NCBI GenBank assembly: GCA_963974055.1
Contig: CAXBCP010000003.1
Span: 62,001-126,000, forward strand
Origin: CAXBCP01 sp963974055
GTDB taxonomy: Bacteria; Pseudomonadota; Alphaproteobacteria; MPNO01; UBA830
DNA: 64,000 nucleotides
Reading direction: 5' to 3'
Shown: one piece after another, positions 9,096 through 17,530 of the stretch
Layout of the letters: each line of letters opens with the position of its first letter
How positions within the stretch are numbered: the first letter of the stretch is position 1
Translations under genes and position numbers: made by a program
The notes under the pieces: model-generated
Seen by the model: the letters and a program-made list of their open reading frames with translations, nothing else
Told to the model about the DNA's origin: nothing
Database searches by the model: none

Positions 9096-10562
9096 TCAGC
9101 CGCCTTTCGACATGGACCGGGCAACCTCGCGCATGTCTTCGAGGAGCGCCTGGCTCGGCGTGCCGTCTATCTCAAGCCCCGCAAACTGCTGATAGAGCCG
9201 TATGGCGTCCGCGGTTCGGCTGCCCATCTGTCCATCGGCCGGCCCGGGGTTGAAGTTCATCTGCGCCAGCAGGGATTGTATTTCCCGAATTTCCCTGCGA
9301 CCTATTTTCACGTCCGGCGTGTCTGAACCCGGCGCTGCGCCGGCCGATGGTTTCGGCGCGGTCCGGGCGAGCCGATCCTCAAGCAGTGCGAGGTTCTCCG
9401 TCGCCTTCGTATCTCCCTGCGCTGCGGCTTTTGCATACCAGGTCCGGGCCTTCTCGAGGTCCGGAGCCCCGGTTGCAAGCCCGCGTTCGTAGATCGTCGC
9501 CAGACTGAATTGCGATGCGCTGAGGCCCGCATTCGCCGATTTTTCAAACCATTCGGCCGCCTTCGCGTAGTTCTTTGTGATGCCTCTGCCTTCGGCATAG
9601 GCCGTTGCCAGATTGTGTTGTGCACGGGCCATGCCCTGGTCTGCCGCGCTCTGGTACCAGAAAAAGGCGAGTTGGTCGTTCTGCGCGATGCCTTCGCCGC
9701 GCTGGTACAGAACGCCCAGATTGAATTGCGCGTTGGCGAGCCCCTGCACGGCTGCCCGTTCAAACCATCTGACGGCCTCCGCGCTGTCTTTCTTCACATA
9801 GCGTCCGGACAGATGCAGCATGCCGAGATCGTGTTGGGCCTTTGCATCGCCGGCGCGGGCCAGTTCTATTCCTGTGCGGATTGCGTCCGGTAAAGCCGGT
9901 GCCGGCGCTTCCGGTGTTCCCGGCGCCGGTTTCGTCGGCGGGGCCGGTTGGCTATCCGCAACTTTCTGAATCGGGGTTTGCAGTTTCGTGGAGGACATCT
10001 CGATGAACAGCCAGCCGCCACCGCCAAGAAGCGCAACAAAGAAAATGCCGAGCATCGCGTAGCGGCCGATCGGCCGTTGCTGCATCGCCGGCGCGAGCGG
10101 CCTTGGACCGGCGTTTCCGGCATCGCGGACCGGGCTGTCGGCCTGATGTTCCGAAGCGTCGTCTATGTCGTCTTTCGCCGATTTATCTTCCGCCACCAAA
10201 TCCTGCGGGTCGCTGGAATCTTCGACCGGAGATGGGGCGTTATCCGCTCGGGGGGCTACCGGTGGCGGGGCGCCGGGAGGTGCGGGACGCGCATCTTCCG
10301 GAAATACCGGCGCCGGAACCGGCGGCGGATGGCTGGTAGTCTCGGGCGGGCCGGCGGAGTCTTCAACCGCCCTGTCGTTAGTTTTGTCTTCCGCCGCCGC
10401 CCCGCTGGGCAGCATGTCGGGCAACGCCCCCTGTTTGGCTTTCAGGATCGCCTGGTCGATCCACGCACCGATCGTCATTCCGGCAGCCTGTGCCGCGTCG
10501 CGAGCGAGATCGCGTGTGTCGCTATCGATCCCTTTGACGCTCCATGATTTCGATCTCGCCAT
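9096..10562 (-). CDS. RHH-like N-terminus, TM, Sel1 repeats, peptidoglycan-binding protein
   Basis: A 488-residue modular protein. Residues 1-42 carry the module SWSVKGID...TIGAWIDQAI, which follows a ribbon-helix-helix pattern (strand, helix, turn with Gly, helix). Residues 50-165 are Pro/Ala-rich and acidic. A single membrane helix lies at about 167-188, Sel1-type repeats (AQHDLGMLH, AQFNLGVLYQRGEG) at 236-385, and a peptidoglycan-binding-1-like domain at about 424-475 (GPADGQMGSRTADAIRLYQ). The layout resembles polarity factors of the PodJL type: cytoplasmic N-terminus, periplasmic Sel1 and murein-binding part. Two smaller paralogues of the N-terminal module follow upstream on the same strand. 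Confidence 0.88.
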   Translation of the reverse strand: MARSKSWSVKGIDSDTRDLARDAAQAAGMTIGAWIDQAILKAKQGALPDMLPSGAAAEDKTNDRAVEDSAGPPETTSHPPPVPAPVFPEDARPAPPGAPPPVAPRADNAPSPVEDSSDPQDLVAEDKSAKDDIDDASEHQADSPVRDAGNAGPRPLAPAMQQRPIGRYAMLGIFFVALLGGGGWLFIEMSSTKLQTPIQKVADSQPAPPTKPAPGTPEAPAPALPDAIRTGIELARAGDAKAQHDLGMLHLSGRYVKKDSAEAVRWFERAAVQGLANAQFNLGVLYQRGEGIAQNDQLAFFWYQSAADQGMARAQHNLATAYAEGRGITKNYAKAAEWFEKSANAGLSASQFSLATIYERGLATGAPDLEKARTWYAKAAAQGDTKATENLALLEDRLARTAPKPSAGAAPGSDTPDVKIGRREIREIQSLLAQMNFNPGPADGQMGSRTADAIRLYQQFAGLEIDGTPSQALLEDMREVARSMSKGG

Positions 10563-10797
10563 ATGGGCTGTCTGCTCTTTCGATGGATGTATTACGGATG
10601 GTGACTATACCGACCGAAGGCGACCTCTGTTAAGGACAATCGTTAACGCGCTGCGGGCAATTCTCACGCAGCATTGCCGGTGGAGAAACAGCATCTGCAA
10701 GGTGAACAAAGGTGGGTAGTGCCTGATATGGCTGGATATGGCCGGTGCCGCAGGGCCTTGTTTAGCCTGTTTTATCAATAGGAAGGCCGGTAGGGCC

Positions 10798-11403
10798 TCA
10801 GGATTTCCGAAACAGGCCGAGAAATCCCTTGCGGCTTTCCGATCGTTCTTCCCGGATCGGACGCCGGGCCGAGAGGCCGGACGATTCCGACTGCGGGGAC
10901 TCGCTTTCGATCCTGTCGAGGCGGTCGGCTATCTTCTGAACCGCGCGCTCGACCGGGGCGGTCGATGTCCCGCCGCTGTTCTTTGTTTTCTCAAGCTGAT
11001 CGCTCAACTCTGCAACCTTGTCGACGATAGGGGCGATGGTATCCGCGGTTCGTTGTTCCGCCTGCTCGATCCTGCTTGAAAGCCGTTGAATACTTTCAAA
11101 GACAGCCTGAATTGTTGGGGCGGGCGGAGGGGCCATGCCCGGTTGGGGGTGCGGTGTGTCCCAGTGCTCGGTCTGCGGGTCGGGTTGCTGGCGATATTCT
11201 GCGCGCTCGGGTTGTCTGTACCCTGGTGCGGCGCCGGGCTGTTGTGTGCCGTTCCTGCGTAGCTGGTCGCTCGCAGTTTGGAGGATCATCTGGTTCAGCC
11301 ATGCGCCGACCGTCAGTCCGGCCCGACGGGCAGCGATCTTCGCGGCCTCGCGGGCCTCGGGGTCTACACCCTTAACGCTCCAGGGAGATGGTGCTTTGGC
11401 CAT
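10798..11403 (-). CDS. RHH-like N-terminal module plus coiled-coil protein
   Basis: A 201-residue protein. Residues 7-40 read PWSVKGVD-x-EAREAAK...GLTVGAWLNQMI, the same module that opens its two neighbours. Residues 45-95 are Gln/Pro-rich, and 98-143 form a predicted coiled coil (RIEQAEQRT...APIVDKVAELSDQLEKTK), with a second helix at 149-166 and a basic tail ending LGLFRKS. There is no membrane segment and no enzymatic motif. The ATG at 11403 begins directly before the conserved module. Function unknown; by family resemblance it may be a cell-pole or envelope-associated factor, or DNA-binding if the RHH fold is real. Confidence 0.78.
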   Translation of the reverse strand: MAKAPSPWSVKGVDPEAREAAKIAARRAGLTVGAWLNQMILQTASDQLRRNGTQQPGAAPGYRQPERAEYRQQPDPQTEHWDTPHPQPGMAPPPAPTIQAVFESIQRLSSRIEQAEQRTADTIAPIVDKVAELSDQLEKTKNSGGTSTAPVERAVQKIADRLDRIESESPQSESSGLSARRPIREERSESRKGFLGLFRKS

Positions 11404-11607
11404 GAGTATATGCGGATGCTCTGGTTATACTTCGGGTTACTCTTTACGCACGACCCCCACCGCACGGTCACAGCTTTGCCATATTTTCTGAAGTCCATCA
11501 ACAAAAATTGACCGTTTGCCGCATACGGCCACGGGTAGCCCTATAGGACATACGGCGTAGCACCTGCAGTAAAGGCGGACGCGACGGTTTCTCGGAACGG
11601 CGTCGTC

Positions 11608-12084
11608 TCAGTGTTTTTTAAGGGCTTCCAGCCGGGTCTTTATCCGCTCGATCTCGTCGATCAGCGGTGCAAGGTTCTGCCCGGCCACCGTTTCCGATTC
11701 CTCGAGCCGGCGTTCGAGGGCGTTCAGTTCCGACTGGAGGCGGGCCGGGTCGTGTATCAGGTCGGCATCGAGGGCAGGCCCTTCGGGTTCGAATCCGAAA
11801 TCGCCGACAATCTGTGCTGCCCGCTCGATCGTGCTGCCCGCAGTTCGGTCGGCCGGGGGAGGGTTATCTGATGCGGAAACTGCGGGCGACGGTGCCGCGG
11901 TTTCCGGGGCGGGATCGGTCGGCGGCAGGTTCCCGGTTCCGGCTTCCTGTGCGGCCGCGGACCGGATGACGGCAGACAGCCACGCCCCGACCGGCGTTTG
12001 CGAACCGTCGGCGGCTTGTTTGGCGAATTCTCGCGCCTCGTCGGAAATGCCCTTGAGGCTCCACGGCATGCTTGGGTCGACCAT
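11608..12084 (-). CDS. RHH-like N-terminal module plus short coiled coil
   Basis: A 158-residue protein, third of the tandem family. Residues 6-42 read MPWSLKGISDEAREFAK...TPVGAWLSAVI. Residues 45-85 are a Pro/Ala/Asp linker. Residues 113-158 form a coiled coil whose centre, NLAPLIDEIERIKTRLE, resembles IAPIVDKVAELSDQLE of the neighbour, so the two are related over both ends. The frame is open further upstream, but that part overlaps the tRNA-Gln region, and the ATG at 12084 sits just before the conserved module; I take that as the start. Function unknown. Confidence 0.77.
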   Translation of the reverse strand: MVDPSMPWSLKGISDEAREFAKQAADGSQTPVGAWLSAVIRSAAAQEAGTGNLPPTDPAPETAAPSPAVSASDNPPPADRTAGSTIERAAQIVGDFGFEPEGPALDADLIHDPARLQSELNALERRLEESETVAGQNLAPLIDEIERIKTRLEALKKH

Positions 12085-12174
12085 ATCGAAACTATATACG
12101 AAAACAGCGCGGCGCGTCACGTTCCGGCGTTGCATCTTTGCAGCAAGTTCCGATATGTTCCCCGCGCGTCGCAT

Positions 12175-12249
12175 TGGGGCGTAGCCAAGTGGTAAGGCAA
12201 CGGGTTTTGATCCCGTCATTCGCAGGTTCGATCCCTGCCGCCCCAGCCA
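12175..12249 (+). tRNA. tRNA-Gln (anticodon TTG)
   Basis: The acceptor strands TGGGGCG (12175-12181) and CGCCCCA (12239-12245) pair over 7 bp, followed by G and an encoded CCA. The anticodon arm is ACGGG, loop TTTTGAT, CCCGT, giving anticodon TTG. The T arm is GCAGG-TTCGATC-CCTGC. The D loop contains AAGTGGTAAGGC. It marks the left edge of the more AT-rich GNAT/NeuB segment; I saw no repeat of its 3' end downstream. Confidence 0.96.
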
Positions 12250-12357
12250 ACCCTCTTTCCATCTGCAAAAATCTATCGCTTTTTCGATTTATCCTTGGCG
12301 GCGGGGAAGCGAAGGATACTTGCACATACCGTCTTTTGGCCCTTATATCCCAGCGAC

Positions 12358-12906
12358 ATGAAACCAGCCTATCAGATCGAGACCGAGCGGTTGCTGCTGG
12401 GGACACTGGAGCCTAGCCTCGCGGACGGGGCGTATAAAACCTGGTTTGAGGATTCGCATGTGCGGTCGTTCCTGTCGGTTCCTGACCGCCCTCTAAGGCG
12501 CGACGAACTGGTGGATTACATCGAGACCGAGAACAGGTCCGAAACGGGAATCTTATTCGGTGTGTTTTTGAAAGATGGCGTCCAGCATATCGGCAATCTG
12601 CATGTCACGCATATCGACCGGGCACTTAGCCGGGCATCGATGGGTATATTAATCGGGGACCGGGAACACTGGGGAAGAGGCCTAGCATCGGAAGCAATTG
12701 ATGCAGCTGCCAGATATGTAGGCGAGGTGTTGAAATTGAAGCGTCTCTATGCCGGCTGCCATCACGACAACCCAGGTTCAGCGCGCGCGTTCCGAAATGC
12801 AGCATTTCTGGAACTGAGCGAGTTGCCGCGCGACCTTGCTGATCAGGATAATTGGCGCCAGGGCATAGAGATCGATCAGATCATGATGGTCAGGTTGTTC
12901 GCCTGA
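12358..12906 (+). CDS. GNAT family N-acetyltransferase (RimJ/PseH-like)
   Basis: A 182-residue acetyl-CoA-dependent N-acetyltransferase. It opens with the typical IETERLLLGTLEPS, has the MGILIGDREHWGRGLASEAI acetyl-CoA binding region, and ends with the NPGSARAFRNAAF segment, all as in the RimJ/RimL-type GNAT group. The ATG at 12358 starts just before the conserved fold. It converges on the NeuB gene with 25 bases between. That neighbour makes acetylation of an amino-sugar precursor of a nonulosonic acid (as done by PseH) a reasonable guess, but the sequence alone does not prove it. Confidence 0.85.
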   Translation: MKPAYQIETERLLLGTLEPSLADGAYKTWFEDSHVRSFLSVPDRPLRRDELVDYIETENRSETGILFGVFLKDGVQHIGNLHVTHIDRALSRASMGILIGDREHWGRGLASEAIDAAARYVGEVLKLKRLYAGCHHDNPGSARAFRNAAFLELSELPRDLADQDNWRQGIEIDQIMMVRLFA

Positions 12907-12931
12907 ACTCGCCGCTACCGCCTGGCCTGAC

Positions 12932-13948
12932 CTATCCGGTATTGCTTTCGTCCACGACTTCGTCTTCCGCAATATTCGTTAATGCCTTTTTTCCGACAAG
13001 AGAGTTGATATCCCTCGGACGAACACCTGTCCGCACCCTTTTTACGGTGAGCATATCCGCTGAAATCACGACGCCTGCCGGGATCGCCTCATTGGCGACC
13101 ATCGCCTTGTTGTTGATCGCGCGTTTTTCGGCGCTGTAGCGAATCGGATATTCGGTTTCTTTTCCCAGGGCCAGTTCAATTTGGCGGATCCCTTGGACCA
13201 TTTCCCTGAGTGGACCCGGTTCGAGTGCGAAATGATGATCCGGACCGTCTAGCGTTCGGTCCATGGTGACATGCTTTTCGATGACACGTGCTCCGAGGGC
13301 GACGGCCGCCATGGGAATGGATATTTCAGGGGAATGATCGGACAGTCCGGAAGGAACGCCGAAGCGTTCTGCGATAAGACCAATCATGCCCAGGTTACAG
13401 TCGGCCGGTTCTGTCGGGTAGTCAGACACACAGTGCAGGCAGCAAACCGTGGGATTACCTTCTTCCCGGATGCAGTCCAGTGCGACCTGAATGTCCTCCA
13501 TGGTCATTAAACCCGACGAGATTACGATGGGCATTTCGGTCCGGGCAGCTGCCCTGATCAGCGGCAGGTCATGTACTTCCGGCGACGCAATTTTGATCAA
13601 CGACGGCCCACTATGGGTGGCCAGCAGGTCCACTGCCTCTATATCGAACGGAGAGGCACAGAAGCCGATGCCAGCTTTGTGGCAGGCGGATACGAGATCC
13701 GGTATCCATTCCCTGGTCAATTCTAGGGGAGCCAGAACCGAGTGGGCATACGAACCTTTTTGCACAAGCCAATCGGCCCGGAAAATCTGAAATTTTGCAA
13801 AGTCGCATCCCGCGGCAGCGACCATTTCAATCATTTCGATCGCACTTTTCAAAGACCCGCCAAAGTTCGACCCGATCTCCCCTATAATGATTGCAGGCAA
13901 ATCCGGATGATTCAGCCGATCTTCAACCGCGCTTTCGATTTTGCTCAT
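12932..13948 (-). CDS. NeuB-family nonulosonate synthase (sialic/pseudaminic/legionaminic type)
   Basis: A 338-residue enzyme of the NeuB family, which condenses a hexosamine-derived sugar with phosphoenolpyruvate to a nine-carbon acid used on flagellin, capsule or LPS. The TIM barrel is at about 15-270 (IGEIGSNFGGS, CDFAKFQIF, FCASPFD, SSGLMT, GLSDHS, VIEKHVT). A C-terminal SAF/antifreeze-like domain follows from about 285 (ANEAIPAGVVISADMLTVKR). No other gene of the pathway is next to it apart from the possible PseH-like acetyltransferase. A small upstream frame overlaps its start by ATGA. The substrate cannot be decided. Confidence 0.9.
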   Translation of the reverse strand: MSKIESAVEDRLNHPDLPAIIIGEIGSNFGGSLKSAIEMIEMVAAAGCDFAKFQIFRADWLVQKGSYAHSVLAPLELTREWIPDLVSACHKAGIGFCASPFDIEAVDLLATHSGPSLIKIASPEVHDLPLIRAAARTEMPIVISSGLMTMEDIQVALDCIREEGNPTVCCLHCVSDYPTEPADCNLGMIGLIAERFGVPSGLSDHSPEISIPMAAVALGARVIEKHVTMDRTLDGPDHHFALEPGPLREMVQGIRQIELALGKETEYPIRYSAEKRAINNKAMVANEAIPAGVVISADMLTVKRVRTGVRPRDINSLVGKKALTNIAEDEVVDESNTG

Positions 13949-14073
13949 AGCAGTTGCGCCTCTGTTATTTGTAAATTGTTGTCGAGCCCGGGAATGCCGC
14001 GCCGAAGTCCTTCCCGAAAATCAGTGCCGGGGACTGTTGATCGAATTTGTGATCGTTTTATCTCGCCATTCAT
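13945..14073 (-). CDS. Possible short ORF (42 aa) coupled to NeuB gene
   Basis: An ATG-initiated frame of 42 codons whose TGA overlaps the NeuB ATG as ATGA, the usual arrangement of translationally coupled genes. The frame stays open for another 18 codons upstream of this ATG. The product is basic (start MNGEIKRSQIRS, end NNLQITEAQLL) and matches nothing I know. It could be the remaining 3' end of a truncated gene of the same operon or chance. No Shine-Dalgarno site is obvious. Confidence 0.28.
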   Translation of the reverse strand: MNGEIKRSQIRSTVPGTDFREGLRRGIPGLDNNLQITEAQLL

Positions 14074-14960
14074 GGATACCGACCCCTTCGGTCGTGGCGG
14101 CTGCGGCGCCAGCTGCTTTCGTCATCGGCGTAACCTCTTCGACCTGATCAAAATACTATGTCCGCATCGATTTTCCCGGGACCCCTTGTGAGGGGGGGCA
14201 TATTCATATCCGGCTTATTCCCTGATGCAACAAAGTCTATAACCCAAAAAACAATTCCCCAGAACCTGAGTTAGGTTCACGGATTCGAGTTTTTCGACCG
14301 GGTTCGCAAATGGCGCTTTGTGCAATCAAAGCAGGTTAATGGAAATAGCCGCCCTGCCGTATTCCTGCGCCAGGATGCGACGCCTTCGTCACCGATACGC
14401 CCGATAAACAGAGGAATGTCTTCGTCAAAGCTCCAACCGTTGATCAGGACCGTTGAGCCCGGTTAGAGAAAGAGTCTGTTGACCAAGTTTCGGCGATAGG
14501 CGTCTTCATCCTGATCGAATTTTGCGAACAACCAATTTAAGAAGTTCCGATAACTCTCGGCCGCACCATACGTACCGTATGTTTCCAGCCGTCATTCCGA
14601 GGTACCCCTCTGACCATATAAGGGATCGGAATTCGGCACCGGGGGAGTAGGATCGAAGAGTATATGGAACTGATGCGCCGCCTGACCAACTTGAGCCGGC
14701 TCTTTCAACTCTTCGTGGTTTGCTGATCCGCGGGCATAACCAGATGTCTTCTGAAAGCATGCAATCTTCTATTTATCCGACGTCTAATCAATATGTATCC
14801 CGATTGAGAATAATCTAATCTCCGACCGCTAAGGGCAGAGTGTTCTGCGATCGCCGATTGCCTGGCACTCCGCCGGCGCTTACTGTCAAGACATTGTTGC
14901 TCTCTCGACATGCTGTTTTGTCAAACGAACAATATTACTATCGCGTTGAGCAAGGACTGA
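13949..14960. other. Gene-poor, AT-richer segment of about 1 kb
   Basis: No intact gene of normal size is visible between the NeuB and TusA genes. The base composition drops well below the surroundings, for example 20 G/C of 60 in 14761-14820 and 25 of 60 in 14221-14280. The segment holds the short coupled frame at 13945-14073 and a decayed reading frame at 14277-14769. The rest (about 14080-14270 and 14770-14950) shows nothing I can name. Confidence 0.6.
14277..14769 (-). pseudogene. Decayed reading frame, family not identified
   Basis: One leftward frame reads like protein across two in-frame stops (TGA with first base at 14594, TAA with first base at 14465). It includes YGTYGAAESYRNFLNWL, then KFDQDEDAYRRNLVNR, then after the second stop TVLINGWSFDEDIPLF and IGRIGDEGVASW, ending at the TGA at 14277-14279. 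The composition is amphipathic and low in the Arg/Ser/Pro runs typical of antisense shadows here. I read it as the remains of a gene inactivated by point mutations, possibly part of the lost glycan locus around NeuB. I cannot name the family. Confidence 0.35.
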
Positions 14961-15224
14961 ATGGCCGAAATGCCCTCTAAAACAGACGACAGTGTATCCA
15001 CCCTGGACGCCACCGGGCTCCGCTGTCCATTACCGGTCCTGCGCGCGCGCAGGGTGCTGAAGGGTTTAGCGGGCGGTGGACTGCTCGACGTTCTTGCGAC
15101 CGACAGTGCCGCGCCCGCGGACTTCGAAGCTTTCTGCCGCGAAACCGGTCACACGCTGGTCAATATCGAACAGTCGGACGACGTTTATACGATACGTCTG
15201 CGCAAGGCGGAATCAAGCCGCTGA
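14961..15224 (+). CDS. TusA/SirA-like sulfur carrier protein
   Basis: An 87-residue protein of the TusA (SirA) family, small cytoplasmic carriers that move persulfide sulfur, for example to tRNA thiolation or other sulfur acceptors. The hallmark is LDATGLRCPLPVLRARRVL, with the sulfur-binding Cys22 in CPLP. The rest follows the beta-alpha-beta fold (DVLATDSAAPADFEAFC). AAGGA precedes the ATG by a suitable distance. Its last 12 bases overlap the 3' end of the convergent ABC transporter gene. Within the family the exact role (TusA, YeeD-like or other) cannot be told. Confidence 0.88.
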   Translation: MAEMPSKTDDSVSTLDATGLRCPLPVLRARRVLKGLAGGGLLDVLATDSAAPADFEAFCRETGHTLVNIEQSDDVYTIRLRKAESSR

Positions 15225-16721
15225 TTTAAGGCGCAGGCCACGTGGCACGACGGCGCGCTCTGCGACTTCGAACAGGCCCTGTGCGGCGAGCGCCAGGACA
15301 GCGGCCGGGACCGCCCCCTCGAGGATCAGCCCGACATCGTCGAGCCGGATGCCGGTGAGGATCGGCTGGCCGTACCCGCCCGCGCCGATCAGCGCGCCGA
15401 GAGTTGCCGTGCCGACATTGATGACGGCCGACGTTTTTATGCCCGCCATGATCGACTGCATGGCGAGTGGCAGTTCGACGGTCCGCAGCCGGGCGGCAGG
15501 TTCCAGCCCGATTGCGTCGGCCGATTCCAGGATTGCCGGATCGATCCCGCGCAGGCCCGTATGGGTGTTCCGCACAATCGGCAGAAGGCTGTAGAGAAAC
15601 AACGCCACCACGGCCGGCGGTCCACCGATCCCGAGCAGCGGGATCATGAAGACGAACAATGCCAGCGACGGAATGGTTTGAATGACCCCGACGACCCCCA
15701 GAATGATCTGTCCGGCACGGCCGTACCTGGCAGCGGCGATCCCCAGCGGTATGGCAATCAGGATTGCGGCGCCCAGAGATATGCCGACGAGAACCAGGTG
15801 ATCCCACGTCGTCTGCCATAGCCGGTCGGCGAATCGCCGCTCCGTCGCGGTCGCGTCAACGTTCATGGCGCGTTGCGCGAACGCAGCGGCAACGGCGGTC
15901 TCAGAGTTTTTCCTGAGTTTTACGTCGCCGTTCAGAGCGGACATGGTCGGGGCATCGATCCTGCCTTCGAGACCGTCCAGAGCCGTTATCGCCGCAGGTG
16001 CCCGAGCCGCGAGATCGGCGCGATAAAGCAGGACAGCTTGATAAGCCGGAAAATGGCCGAGGTCGTCGCGCAGCAGCACGAGGTCGTAATAGGCAATCTC
16101 GGCATCGGTCGTATAGACGTCGGTTCCGTCGATCGATCCTGCGGCGAGACCGCGATAGGCGAGATCGTGATCGAGCCCGCGGACATTCCGTTGCGGCAGG
16201 CTGTATGCGGATCGCAATGCCGGCCAGCCGTCGCCCCGATCCAGGAACTCGTTTGAGAAGCCGAATGACAATCCGGGGTGCAGGCGCAGGTCTGATATCT
16301 TTTCCAGGTGAAACCGGGTCGCCGTCGCTTTCGTGACGCCAAGGGCATAGGTGTTGTTGAAACCCAGCGGTGCCGTCATTCGGATGCCGTACCGGGCAAG
16401 TGCCGCGCGCATCAGTGGCAGCGTCCGGGTATCGGCGTCTTTGAGCAGTTCCTGGGAAACCGTGCCGGTATATTCGGGATAGATATCGATATCGCCCTTC
16501 TTCAACGCTTCCCAGAGAACACGCGTGCCGCCAAGCTCCCGGCGATGGGCGGCCGGGATCTGTTCGGCGCGGACGAGGTGGGCGGCGATTTCGCCGAGGA
16601 TGACGGATTCGGTGAATTTCTTGGACCCGACAGTGACATTCTCCGCCGCCGCCGGCAGGGCGAAAAGCACGGCGAGCAGTAATGAAGAAAGCGCCGCGAC
16701 CATGCGCAGAAGCGGGCTCAT
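15213..16721 (-). CDS. Osmoprotectant-type ABC importer: fused binding protein and permease
   Basis: A 502-residue fusion. After a signal peptide (to about residue 26, LPAAAEN) comes an OpuAC-type substrate-binding domain to about residue 280 (VGSKKFTESVILGE, DIDIYPEYTGT). A membrane permease follows with about six helices from residue 305 (ILIAIPLGIAA, IQTIPSLALF, EAA-like loop region near GLEPAARLRTVELP). Such proteins import glycine betaine, choline or related quaternary amines. The order here is binding domain first, then permease. The ATG overlaps the stop of the ATPase gene by four bases (ATGA), so they form one transporter. Confidence 0.9.
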   Translation of the reverse strand: MSPLLRMVAALSSLLLAVLFALPAAAENVTVGSKKFTESVILGEIAAHLVRAEQIPAAHRRELGGTRVLWEALKKGDIDIYPEYTGTVSQELLKDADTRTLPLMRAALARYGIRMTAPLGFNNTYALGVTKATATRFHLEKISDLRLHPGLSFGFSNEFLDRGDGWPALRSAYSLPQRNVRGLDHDLAYRGLAAGSIDGTDVYTTDAEIAYYDLVLLRDDLGHFPAYQAVLLYRADLAARAPAAITALDGLEGRIDAPTMSALNGDVKLRKNSETAVAAAFAQRAMNVDATATERRFADRLWQTTWDHLVLVGISLGAAILIAIPLGIAAARYGRAGQIILGVVGVIQTIPSLALFVFMIPLLGIGGPPAVVALFLYSLLPIVRNTHTGLRGIDPAILESADAIGLEPAARLRTVELPLAMQSIMAGIKTSAVINVGTATLGALIGAGGYGQPILTGIRLDDVGLILEGAVPAAVLALAAQGLFEVAERAVVPRGLRLKSAA

Positions 16722-17461
16722 GACCCGTCCATCTGCGCCAGGCCCCGCTGGGCCTGCACGAACTTTTCGACGAAGGCCGTCGCGGGCGCTGATACCAGCG
16801 TATTCATCGGCGCGCGCTGTTCAATCGCACCGTCGCGCATCAGCACGATTTCCGCGCCGAAATGCGCCGCTTCGAACAGGTCGTGCGTGACCATTACGAC
16901 CGTCTTGCCGAGGGTGGCGAAAATCTCGCGCAGTTCCGTCTGGAGATCGAAGCGCACCATCGGATCGAGCGCGCCGAGCGGTTCGTCCAGCAGCAGGGCG
17001 TCGGGATCGAGCATCAGCGCCCGCATCAGACTGACCCGCTGCCGCTGTCCGCCCGACAGTTCCGCCGGGTAGCGGGCGAGCGCATCCGGCGGAAACCGGG
17101 TGAGGTCGGTCAGGGCGTTCAGGCGGTTCGCAATACGGTCGTCCGGCCAGCCGAGATGGCGCGCCATAATGGTGATGTTCTGTTCTGCCGTCAGGTGGGG
17201 AAACAGCCCGCCTGCCTGGATGACATACCCCATGCGCCGGCGGAGGGTGAGCGCGCTTGCCGCCGTGACGGCGTCGCCGTCGAAGGCGACGGTCCCGGTA
17301 TCCGGCGCGATCAGCCCGTTCATCAGGCGGAGCAGGGTGGACTTGCCGCATCCGCTCGGGCCGATCAGAACGGTCGTCCGGCCGCGGGGGACGTCAAGGT
17401 CGGTCGGTGCGACGGCGCGCGTAGCGCCGAACGATTTAGCGACCTGCGAAAGATTGAACAT
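16718..17461 (-). CDS. Osmoprotectant-type ABC importer ATP-binding protein
   Basis: A 247-residue ABC ATPase, the energy-coupling partner of the fused binding protein and permease that follows. Walker A is GPSGCGKST, the signature LSGGQRQRVSL, Walker B DALLLDEPLGALD, and the H-loop VMVTHD. It lacks the C-terminal CBS domains often found in OpuA-type ATPases. The start is uncertain: ATG 17461 fits the family's N-terminus (MFNLSQVAKSFG), but in-frame ATGs at 17470 and 17497 exist and none has a clear ribosome site. The small basic product upstream is therefore not included. Confidence 0.9.
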   Translation of the reverse strand: MFNLSQVAKSFGATRAVAPTDLDVPRGRTTVLIGPSGCGKSTLLRLMNGLIAPDTGTVAFDGDAVTAASALTLRRRMGYVIQAGGLFPHLTAEQNITIMARHLGWPDDRIANRLNALTDLTRFPPDALARYPAELSGGQRQRVSLMRALMLDPDALLLDEPLGALDPMVRFDLQTELREIFATLGKTVVMVTHDLFEAAHFGAEIVLMRDGAIEQRAPMNTLVSAPATAFVEKFVQAQRGLAQMDGS

Positions 17462-17530
17462 GAACCGCATCACAGCGGAAGCCGTCTGGACTTGCAAGCG
17501 CGTCCGACCTTGGGCCGGATCGCGATGTCA

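Noticed and set aside
12085..12219. N-terminal extension of the third RHH-like gene
   Set aside because: It would overlap the tRNA-Gln, and the conserved module begins only after the ATG at 12084.
12175..14960. Prophage or integrative element at tRNA-Gln
   Set aside because: No integrase, recombinase or repeat of the tRNA 3' end was found; only composition and context suggest transfer.
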